64,000 bases of DNA from contig BGKB01000028.1 in NCBI GenBank assembly GCA_003116975.1, positions 248,001 through 312,000 of the forward strand. Reading direction: 5' to 3'. The translations under genes and the position numbers were made by a program. The stretch comes from Aurantiochytrium sp. KH105 (Eukaryota; Sar; Bigyra; Thraustochytrida; Thraustochytriidae). The notes below the pieces were generated by a model. It saw only the letters and a program-made list of their open reading frames with translations. It was not told where the DNA came from and searched no databases. This document shows, piece after piece, positions 17,707 to 29,700 of the stretch. Numbering within the stretch: the first letter of the stretch is position 1; the number at the start of each line of letters is the position of its first letter.

Positions 17707-20700
17707 TTACACATTGAACATGTCGATGCCGTACCACAGACTTGATAGAAAAGTTTGCATGACTATTGACAGAAACAACTGGCCATCCTCAAGCTGCGTT
17801 TGCTCCACAATCGGTTTCGGGAACCGTAGCATATGCGAAGGGGGACCAGACAATGGCACGCTGACGTGCACAACAAAGATAAAGGACAACTCAAACGGAG
17901 GAAGCAAGACAATATCAGTGCCCCACCGAGACTTTCGCCCCCGCAGCGCTAAAGGGCCGTGCGCGTATGCAAGAAAGTCGATCAGACCTTCCGTTGGAAT
18001 TTCCGGCAACAGCTGAGCGATCTCGTCGTCAACCGTGTGCAAAGGACAGCTGAAGGAGAGCATCTCAAGATCGTCAATGTCAACGACCCTGCGCTCGTGC
18101 TGACCCTCTTCATCGCCAATGCGCACGTACCCCGAGGCGCCACTGTGCACACTGTTCTCTGCTGCAAGTGCCATACGAGGAGGCGTCGCGACGCCGGGGC
18201 CCGTTTGTTGCACAGCCCCAAGTTCAGGACTTCCTCCACCTTTATTTGCTTCACGGTATACAGCTTCCGCGATCGCACGAAGGCGACCCCAAAACATCTT
18301 GCGTTGGAAGCTCAGCACACCATGAGAAAAGACATCCTCGAGCACTCTTCCCAAATTGTCCTCGAGTTGCTCACGACCAAGTTCGAAAGCAGATGCTCCA
18401 TCCGTATCGTTCTCAGTTTCGACTGCAACTTCGATGCCAAGGCTTGACGATCGTGCGAATGCACCTGTCCGCAGAATAGCGGCTCCCGCGATCGTACCTG
18501 GGTCAATCGCACCCTCGGAACACAGCGCCTCGTAGTCCGCATCATCTCCGTATTCGGTCTCAGGAACGGCTACAGACGCGTTCTTAGCATCGGGCCCGCT
18601 GCCATCGTCCTGCGTCTTTCCGGCCGTCTGATGCTTTTCCTCCTCAGATTGTGTAGGGGGGGTTCCTCCTTCCGAATGTGACGCGATGCTCCTCCGCCGC
18701 GCCTCGGCGCCGGGTTCGTCAAGGCCAAGAATCTGACGCATCGTACTTCCGTCGTTCGCAATTAAACATGCCACAAAACTCACTGGCACTTGGCCCTCAA
18801 TGTTGAATTCATGCCGCTCGCCAAAGTCGTCGTCCTCATCGTCTCGCAAGCGTACGATTGCAACATAAGACATTCCACTCAGACGCCCGCGGCCCGGAAG
18901 ATCCGTGAACGAGCCGTCGCGCGACGTCAAGAGAAGATAGTTCTCCCCACCGCCCAGCGAGCTGGACTTGATGCCTGACATTCCGTACCGTTCAGCCATA
19001 CGAACGATGTAGTCAAAGGCCTTGTCCACATTCTTGCGCGTGAGAACTGACGAGCTAGGGGCTGTGACCTGGAATTCCGTCAAGTAGATGCTCGATTCCG
19101 CGTTCGGTGGGGGGTCAGGAAACTCCCTTGCAAAGGCGAAGACCTGAGGCGCAATGTCTACCGGTCGTTCTGCATATGATTCGAGAGTCTCCTTGAACAG
19201 AAAAAGTTGATAGTCATAGACCATCTTGCGCGTCTGCAACCCTGTGCGAAGAATGCCGAGATCTTGTGTGTAGTAGAGCCCTCGTGAACGCGATGTGGCC
19301 GAATTCAGGAAATACAAGTCGTCATCGGCCATGTCCGGATCAGCACCCGCCCCATTCGCGCCGTGGCGTAGGTCGGGTTCCAGTAAGCGCATGACTACCT
19401 TGAGCATGTCGCTTTGGACACGCACCTCGACAATCACCACCATACCATTGAACTGCCGCTGCGCGTAAATGGCGCGAGGCCGCCAATTTGCAGGCTCACT
19501 CGCTCCGCTTTGAGAAGCGCGCCCTGCCTTCACTGCTGTTGTTGCTATTGCTGCTGCTGCTGCTGCTGCTGATGGTGATGGGTTAGAGTCGGAGGCAGGA
19601 GGTGATGCGGTCGACTGTGGCGTCTCTGGCGTGGGAGCCGCCGCAGAGGTTGGGTATGCGCTGCGCTGCGTGGCTGCGTCGGCATCTGGAAATACAATGT
19701 TTCGCATCTCGAGCTGATGAATCAGGTGCTGCATGTAAATGTGCTGAAAGTCCTCAACTGCGAGACGCGTAAACTCGTGCAAGACCGCGGACCTCTTATT
19801 GTGCTCGTGCGCGCCAATAAAGAGTCGGGCGCGCGTCGTATGTAAAACGCGCGAGTCGTCGAGTACGAGCTCCAATTCCTCCGAAGACGCCGTAGACACC
19901 TCCATGGCATCGTCCTCGTCTTGAAACTCGTCATCCAAGCTTGCATACGGAAATCGGGACGTAGTCGCCTCGCTGCGCCAGCGCGCCAGCACGCCTGTCA
20001 GCAGCGCTTTGCGTCGTGCCTGGGACGCGCGTTTGCGCGCATTGGAAAGTACGCTGCTTCCAAGAACGCTGACGCGATCGCCGCGATCGGCTCGCTCCGA
20101 TCCGCGGTCTTGCAGCAATTCCAAGCCGTGAAGGGGCCGCGGGTAACGACCTCGAAGCTGAAGCTCAAAAGCGGTACACGCACGAGGCCCGAATCCATCA
20201 ATGCGTCCCGCCTTCGTGGTGACTACTGAAGAAGATTCCCATGTTCCCAGTTTGGGCACAGCGCTGTCAAATGAAATGAGGGGGGAGAGCGAACGCGCGG
20301 ACATGGAGTCTCCAGATACACCCGTTGACGTCCCACTCGCCACAGTCCCGCTCACGCTTGCTCCAGAGCTTCCAGGTCCGCCCTTTCCAAAAAATTGCAT
20401 CGGTACGCCAGGTCCTCGTCGCCGACTTGCCATCGCAGCTCTAGCGACGTTAAATCCTCCGCGACCAAGGGCTTGCGCAGCTGCCTTGTGCGGCAAGGGC
20501 GGCCCACTGCTACCCTTGCCTTTGCCTTTCATTTTCGAGTCAGCAATCTGTAGAAATGGCGCCAGGCAGCTCGCTGGTGGAGTCTCGTGCTCCAGGAGAA
20601 CCGCCAGCTCTGCTGCCGAGAGCTCCGCTCGCCGTGCATGCGAGATAAAGTCAGGGTCATTGACAATTGCATTCTTGTCGCGATCTTTACTTTTCTGAAG

Positions 20701-23700
20701 CGCACGATCCACGTCTCTGAGAAAGTGCACAACAGGCCGAGGAAGAACCGCGTGCATAAAGAGACCCATACGCTGGTGGTAAATGCTGCGCAAAAGATTC
20801 GCACGAGCCGAGATCCACGAGGTCACAAAGCGAATGCACTGCGTCAGGCTGTCTGTTCGTGACTGCGACCAGTTGTATAGGTCTACCCAGACGCTGTCGT
20901 CGCGAATGATCACCGCAATACAGCAGCTCCGTTTCTTGGTGCACTTTCGAGACTGCTCTCCCAACATCGAAGAAGAAAGCCCTCCGTCGCTGCCTGCGAC
21001 AAGTGATGTTGAGGATAACGAATGTGAATGCCCCGGCGAAGCTGCCGCGGATGAATTGCCTGGTGGCAAGGATGCACTGTCCGTGCCGGACGCTGGGTCT
21101 TCTTGGGCCAATTTCCCTGCAACTCGCGACGCAGATGCACCCTGTGGTCGAGCGCCGCTCGATTCCACAAACGACACAGAGGGCTTTCGAAGTGCAGAGT
21201 CACTTACAAAACCATCGTGCGCCCCTCGAAGCTGCACTGCGTTCCGCGTACGCGGATCACCAGAAACTATATGGCCTCGTCGCAAACATGGAGCGAGAGC
21301 TTCTTCAACAATGCAAAGCGTTTCCGCTCTGGGTTGCTTATTCGTTTCATTTTCCATCGACACCTCCAAGTTGAAGCGGTCTGCGCCGATAAGAAAAAGC
21401 TGAGACCGCGAAGCGGAAATGAGGGTGGACGCCCGAACGGAGTCGGCCTGGTCCTTCTTTGGTTGGGTGTCTGTGGGATCCTCGTTAACCGATCCTTGCG
21501 GAGACTCGTCCGATTTGCCAGACTTTGCGCCGTCCGCATCGTCAACGGAGCACATCGATTGACTTCCGTCGGTTTCCTGATCGCCTGTCTTTCCTTTGTC
21601 CATCGCAGCTGCGCCGACAAGGGAGGACGGATTGCGACTCTCGACGGTGCCGGCACTATTTTCTTCTTTCCACGCCAATGCTTCGGGTCGAACTTGCGCA
21701 CGTGGTACAGAGGCATCCTCAACAAAGGCAAGCTGGCAGAGATCAGGCTGGATCCTGGCAACAAGTTGAGAGATTTCGTTCACCAAGAGGTGCTTTTCCC
21801 AACGCAGCAATCTTGGATACAGACTGATGCGCAAACTATCATCAAACGTCCTAGAGCGCGCTTTTTTGCTTGACCTGCTCAGAGGAAGGAACGGCTGTAC
21901 ATGATCAGCAGGTACCCTTGCCTCGCCCGACGGCGACACAGACACCTCGATTGGCCGTTCCATGTGAAGCACCTCGAACTCGTACTCGACGAGACTTCGC
22001 TTGAAAGACTCCGCAAAGCACTCGCTGAGCTTGCTCAGGTCCACTTGTCCAGCTTCCCACATATCCACGACGATGGTATGTACCGGCTCTTCCGCAAGCG
22101 CCCGCGCGTCGAGGTCCCGGCGACGGCAAATGGAAACTGGAGCACCGGTTCCTTCCCCACACTCTGTTTCGCCAAAAAAGACCGGGAGCGAGGAAGCCGA
22201 CGAACCCCGCTGAGTTTGCGACTTCGAATTGCCAGGCTGTGATTTGACACTTGCCGCCACGTCCGATTGCGTGCCCGTATGGACCTGACTTTGCGTTTTA
22301 ACGAGATTACGGACATCAGGAGGCGCACTCGCGTCTGTCTGCGATTCGACAGAGGGCAGAGATGATGCTTCGCAGTGTTTGTCGTCTCTAGTCTGCACCG
22401 AGAACACCTGCTTCCCTCCTTCAAGGAGATGAAGAAAGGCCATTGCGATTCCACTTCCAACATCCCCTTGCGAATACGGCAGAGGAAGCTCTATTGACCG
22501 AAGAGACTGAGCCATCTTGCTTGACGAGCCGAGGCCTGACGCTGCAGCACCGCCTAGCACCGGGGTGGACGAAGGCACATTAGATGCCCGGCTAGTCATC
22601 CCTTTTTCGGTTTGCGTATTGTAGACAAAGTAGAAGTCCCCAGCACGAAGATCCAAGGTACGGACACCGGCAGCTCGTCTCACCCGCGGCTCCGCGTGCG
22701 TATCATCGGTATTTTTTCCCCGTGTGACCTCAAGGTCGAGAAATATCGGGTTTGTGCGCTGCGCATTGTCAGAATGGCCCTCTTGGACTCTGCCGTACGA
22801 GGTCACCTCAGTCCAGGCCGGGTGCATTTGCTGGGGGGCCTTCGAATGTCCTTCAAGATTGACAGTGTCCACGGGAACCGGAGAAGGTGCATCCCTCTCC
22901 GCGCCAGTCTGCTCCATTTCGGCCATTTTTGCGTCCGGAATAGATTGGAAGTGCAAGACGTTTGTAAACTCCAGCAGATTCTCCTTGAAAATGAGAAGAA
23001 GAAGGCCGATGTCGCCGACAAAGGACGGCACAACCAACTTATGACGAAGATGAGGCGCATCCTTGCGATCCTTGATAAAGTCTAAATCGTGCGGATACAC
23101 CTTGAACTGGATGTTACGGAACAAGAAAGCACCAAGAGTTGCAATGGTGCTATTTTTGATCTTGTTCTCCAACAATGTTCCGAGAACGGTCACCATGTCC
23201 TCTGGAGGCTTGTCGACACCGTATACCTCAAGGACAACAGCTTTGGAGGACTTGGTAGGTTCAGCGTCAGCATCTGCGTTACTTGATCGCCAGAACGGCC
23301 TCGCGGATGAAACGCCGCCTTCACCTTCGTTCGACTCTCCTCGTAATTTGAGATAGAAAATCTGATCCCCCGACTGGTACACAAAGGTGTTATGCCGATT
23401 TTGTACGTTAAACGAGTGAAGCGCGTAGATGCGCAAATCATTGATCGCTCGTTCCAAGACCAAACGTTGTGGGACCGGAAATCGCGCGCGATGTTGGCAC
23501 GGACACGCAAAGAACCCATCCGGGAGCGTATGTTCGTTCCAGACGTCGCCTTCAAGCTTGGCCATATCCTTCGCCTCACCGAACTTGTTTCCGCGCGCGT
23601 TCGTCGCCACGGAACGCGACCCCGAACGATCGGAAGGGAGACGTCGCGGTGGGGATCCGCGATGGCTTCTTGAAGATTCGCTTTCTGGGGTGGAAAGACG

Positions 23701-26700
23701 GCTCGTATCAGGTTTGATGAGGAGACGATGGGCACTTCGAGTCTCATGAAGGCTATGCAGCAAAAGCAGCTGGTTGACGCGCTTCTCGGTTTGCTGTACA
23801 CCTGAGCACAATCGTTTTTCGATTCGTCTGGCTTCCTCTGCGTCGCGGAGATTCGGGTGGTGAAAGTAGAGGACCACTGACGACCCGAGCGTCACTTCGA
23901 AAATGGCCCAATAGGGAACAGAGTACTCGCGCATATGAAGTTCTGACCGAAGCGAAGTTGTCGGTGGTGTAATCGTGAGCGAATTTGCACCGGCGGTCCC
24001 GCCTTCTACGCCTCCAGAGGCGATTGGAGCAGCGGAGATCCTGGCAGGCGTTGAAAAAAGACTGCCGCCTTGGTACATTGAAAAGCCAGAGTCGGCCAGC
24101 CTTCCCACGGATCCGCGCCTTTTTGAGCGAAAGGGAACCGTTGACTCGTTTGCCGTTTGACTCGCAGTCGAAGGACGCATTGGCTCGACCACAATGCATT
24201 TGTCTTTGGAAACCTTACGAAGCGAAAGATATGGGCTCTCTGCAAAGACTTTGTCAAACATGTCGACTCCGACCTTGGGGTCAACAAAATGCAACGGAAT
24301 GGTCTTGCGAGTAATTGTTCGTGCGCGAAGCCCACCATCTTCCAACAAGTTGCGCACGAGCTCGAGTGTCTTCTCTGTCACGGGGTAAACGCGCTGTAAA
24401 GATGCGAGAACAGCGGAGGACACCATGGCTTTGATTCTCGACTTGATCTTCTTTCGCACAGCCTTAGTCCACTTGGAGAGAAAAGAATCGCGCCCGCCGG
24501 GAGCTCGTCGTCGCCTTTGCCAGTCGTGATGCTTCCGAGCAAAGAGTTCCTTCGTCGGAGTCGGGGGAGCCTGAGACTGCAAAGGCTGCTCCGCGAATCC
24601 AGACAAACCTTCAGCGTTGGAGTTAGGCTGCGTTCGATACGCATGCTGCGGTGCATACGTGGAGTGCTCCTGCCAGAGAGCCTCCGTCTTAGGTTGCGAT
24701 GACGGCGGATGCGTTGGAAGTGTGCAGAAGATGAGGTTGATGGAGACATTGCTCGAATTCCCCGCGTGAAGAGTCTCCATGATTGTCTCGCAGATGCGCC
24801 CGCGCTCGATTTCATAAGTCACTTCGTGCGTTTGCGGCTCGGGATGCGGCTGGTCAACAAGACGCGTAGGACGATTGTCGAGTTCACTCGGGTCTGGTCT
24901 ATCTCGGTCGGCACGCGAGGTACAGCAAATGCGAAAGAAAAAAGGAGGCGCGTTCGAGCAGTCCTCGAGGCCTGTGACTCTTGCGAGCATTGCTCCGCGC
25001 CGGTCCCGTGCGTGCTCGCTCGGTGAGTCCGCATAACGAATGTGAGGCGTTGTGAAAGCCTCCTCGCCGCGCCCTGTCGCACCGCCAGCAGGATTCGCAC
25101 GGTGACGGCCTCCATTTTGTAAGATGTCTTCGACGTCGTTGCCTGCGAGGTTCATATCATCTTGGTCATCGTGGTCATCGTCGTCGTCCTCTTCTTCCTC
25201 CACATCGCTCTCGAGGATTTCAGGGGATCCCTTGGGCTCGAAGTAATAGAATGAGGTTTTGCTGATGGGCTGAAAGAAGTCATTGAGGATGGTGTCGAAA
25301 CGTTCGTCCACCTCGGACACAGTCTGATTTGGAGGTGGAGGAGCGCTTTCCGGGGCGAGTCCCTCAGCGGGGGTCGATGGACTCTGACCCAGCGTCGTAT
25401 GAAGAATACTTCGAAGCACCGTCGCATCAACTTCAGCCTTATGCGTGGGACATGTGCGTAGAAGCGTCTCGATGTCGTCCGTATGCAAGAGATTCGCACG
25501 TTCCTCCATTCCAACCACCGTCGAATCAAAGATCCGATGGATGGTGACGATCATGTTGTAAAAGTGGGCATCCTTGATTTGCGTGAGAAAGAGTTGGGCC
25601 TCGGCTGACGCGAGAGCCGATGATGCGACGCGTTCCGAGTCCTCGGCAATGCCCTCCAAGCCTTCTGCGCCTTGGGGCCCTGAGGCCTCGGTGTCTTCCG
25701 ATGCAAACGCAGACATGGGTGGGGTCGGCGTTCCCTCTGCAAGGTCCTCGGAGTCCCGGTACCTGAAAAGCTCTCGAAGCTCTTGCGCCACAAACTCGCC
25801 TGGAAAGACAACCTTGCGTACGTCAACTTCGTAAAAGGAAATCGAATACGCCTGCGAACCCCAGCCATCGTCAGTTGCTTTTCCTTCTTCTTCGCCTTTT
25901 TGCTGCTGATCGTCGCAGGCGCTTGCGTCGGCCCAGCTTGCACTTTCTGACGCCGATTCGGCCGGAGTTGGTCCGCAATCGTACGCCTGAGACAGCAGCG
26001 CCGGCAAGACCATGACGAGAATGCGCGTAGAGCTGAGCACTTTGGCAAAATAGAGACTTGCTTGCGCTGCGGGAGCGACGAGATCATCGGAACTCCTCTG
26101 ACCATCCACAAGGCGGGCATCTGAGATTCCAGCGACGGATTCGAGCATGAGTTTGAAGAACTCGTCGTTTGCGAGAGAATTGTTCTTGACGCGAAAGACG
26201 CTGAAAGACTTGACGGTTGGTGAAGAAAACTGCAACAGTGAATTGACGCCCCCCTGCACCTTGACGCACTCAACGCCCCAGCTCGACTTGGAGTTGCTCG
26301 CATCTTGTTGGTCCATGGCAGACTCTGTGCGCACACGTGGGGCGCTAATGTACGGCATGAGAGTCTCGGTGTCTGCGGCAAAGGCCTGAATCTCCCGAAA
26401 GGCCAGCGACGTGGACACAAAGTAGCCATCCACCAATCGGTAGTGCGCAAGAAGGGACTCCTTGAAAAGATCGGCATCAAGGGCTTCAAATGCGTGCTGT
26501 GGCCTGAAGCGAAAGTCCATCGCTTGCAAAAGTACCTTTGAAGTGACCTCGTACTCGGTAAAAGAGACGTGGTACAGCAGGAGACAGTTGGCTTTGCCTT
26601 GATTGCGATCACCTTGTTCAAGGGGTACAAACTTGCAAAAGTTAGCGTCGCCTTGCAGCTCTGGTTTCACGAGATTGTCAGCGATCTCCAGCATGCCATC

Positions 26701-29700
26701 TGCAGCTTGCTTGAATGGAAAAGAGCTCGAAACAACCTCGTACCCTTCGCGTATGCGGGCACGCACGAGGGAAGACGCAACGTGCTGAGCGAGACCTGGT
26801 TTCATGATGGGCCACGTCCGCGTCAGCTTGTGAACAAACTTTTTCACCAATATTCGTGTCGTTGGCAATGTGAGACCGTGCTCTATGCTCGCAGCAGATG
26901 GCACCGAAACCAAGACACGACAAAGCTCTGCAAAGGAGCACTCCCCATGCCAGAATTTCATGAGGATCACCGAGTCCAGACGGCTGAGCAGGTCCTGCAG
27001 GATCGTTTCGCGATGTCTAGCAGACGTTGCCATGGGCAAGGCCACATGTACGGTTCCCAGGAATTCGGAGAGGGGCACAAATCTGCACAAAGCCACGAGT
27101 GGAGCCGCATTTGGCGCGCAACTCGCTCCCTCGGTGCTGAAATCGCAATTGATACGTTTTGAGGCATGCAAAACACCGCGCGTGGGGCGTCCCGAAAAGG
27201 AGGAGGGTTGAGGTGATGCTGATGGTGATGATTCGGACGAGGTCCCGCGACCGATAAAGGTAGCCCATTCTTTCAACGTGGCTTCGACAGTCGCGGGAGA
27301 CCCCGTTGGGGGCCTCATTAACACATCAAATGACTCAACGTGGAACCACCGATGCCAGCGAGAGAGAGGTTCGGCCGCAAATACCTCGAGAAGAGCGCGT
27401 GGACCCATGAGTGGATCGCGGAGAGCAGCACTGATGTGGACAAAGGCCCGGTCCGCCTCCACAATAGCATTGATGTACTGGTGCAAGCGGAGTTCGATCG
27501 ATGTGCTGAGGTTCTCGCGGTCATGCGGATTGCTAGCGCTCTCAAGCCTCTCCCGGAGCATAAAGAAACGGGCGTGAAAAGCTTCTGTGGCGACGAGACG
27601 AACACTCACCACGGCGATGCGTTGGTGTCCGTCCTCGCAATGAGCAGAGCGCGAGACGTGCATGACGTAAATAATTGTGACGTGAGGGGCATAGTTGAGC
27701 ACGAAGCGCAAGGAAACGGCGTGTTTCTCGACAAGGGCCTGCTTCAAGCTGAAACCTTCTTTGAGTCGACACGCGAGGACCTCGGTTGCACGGATGCGCG
27801 AGAGTCGGTACTCGACTAGCTCGCGAACAACGGTCGGCGAGGCTGGCGGGCGACCCTGCCACGGGTAAGCGTTTTGGATGGCCTCGAAGGCGCGCGCAAT
27901 GGAGCGCTTTGACACACGCGGCTCGAGGGCCGCAAACTCGATTTCGTTCGAGAAAAAGGGTACCATGACAACGCGTAATGGTTCTTTGCGCGATTCCCTG
28001 GATTGCAAGCTTGACGCCGCAACACTAGAAGCGCTGCTGGCCGAGTCTTTAAACGCCCGTTGCTCGTGTTTCATCGCCAGGGGAGGTACATCATCTTCGG
28101 CGCCAAGCATTCTCAAAAATTCATCACCTCGTGTTGCAGCAACGGCGTGATGTTCTTGATCATGGATCTGCGACAAGCCCCGCCGATGCTGATGGTGAAG
28201 GGGAGCGCCCGGTCTCGTTGTCAACTGCTGCGAGGGCCCCGAGGAGAAGGAGGGTCGGCGTCTGCCAAGGCCAGATCCGGAGACGCTCGATTTATAGTTT
28301 GCGGAAGGCCCCTCGTGAGCACGAAAGAGGGGCTGGCTCCGAGCGATCGTCCGCGCGTCGTCGAGCTGGTGAAAGCGACATAGCAAGGCTACAACCAATT
28401 TCCCTGCATTGACGACTGCTGCGAGTCTTTGCGGGGGAAGGTCCTCCGCAAACCCTTCAAAGAAAGATGACCATGTCGAGGAAGATCGATTCTTTGCTCC
28501 GCGACGGCGAGGACGCCGCGTCCCACGACGCGCTGCGCGGTCTTCAGACGCCGCCATTGCGTTTGCGCGAGCAGCGAGCTCCTCGCGCACAGCCCGAATA
28601 AAGTTCATGTCGTAGCATGCGCCTCCTGTCAGGGCAGCGGCAAAGAACAGGTCGGAGAAGTCTGGTAGGCTCCCAAAGGGACTACTGATCTTCTCAACAG
28701 AGGCCAAAATGGCAAAGTGGACCGGGATGTCAAGACGCCGCAAGATAGAGAGCCCAGGGTCATTTGATGCGTCGCTGGCACTTCGCAACGCTGGCAGCGA
28801 GCCATCTGATATAACAACCATACTCGGGCAGGCGCTCAGCTCGAGCAATTGCACGGCTGCGATAGCTTCTGAGAGAAACTCGACAAGGGAAATTTCCTGA
28901 TCTTCGCTGTCGGCTGGATCATGTTGTTCACTAGGTTCTGCACGACGGAAAAAGCCCGTATCGCCTCCAAGAGACAGCCCTGCGCTGGTTGACATGGCCG
29001 CGGGGCCAAGATCGAGATGCCCGCTTCGGGTGATAGGTATCGAAGACGCGCTTGGTGCAGAGCCAGCTTCGTTCATACCCGAGGCGCCTTCGAGAGCATC
29101 TTTATAGGTGACGGGGCCTACCTCGGGGGCGTCAGAGGAAGTCGGCGATTCGAGATACCGTGAGCGAATGGGCGCAGAGGCCAACGTGCTCAGCGATGAA
29201 GTCGAAGACGTGCGGTCCGGTCGTTTGGGTCCGTGGGTTTCAGGACGGAGGAGCGCATCCAGCCCAGCGCGCGATTGCTCGAGAATGTGAGAAAGCGATT
29301 CGGCAGAAAGTGGTACAGCGGTCACGAGGACGGCAAGCGTTTCGTCATCCATGACTTTGCGCGTACTTGTGCGGACCGTCACTGAGACCTTGATCGAAGG
29401 GCGAAGCAGGACATGATGGGTTGGCATGGGAATAGGTTGCAGCAAGGCCTGCAGCATGACTGACATGACTGGGACGACTTGAGCGCCTGGGAGTGCGTAC
29501 ACGGGCTCTGCTTTGCGAAGGGATCCAAGGAGCGTTACTGTGTACATGGAGGTCGTGGCATCCAGCGCAAAGACGACATGGTACCGTTTGTAGACGAAGC
29601 AGATCCGTGTTGATGCAACGAGAATCATGGATGCGAAGCGGCCGGATGCAGGCGTAATGACGGCCCCCTCGCGATTTGTTGCAGATAGTACAGTCAGGCC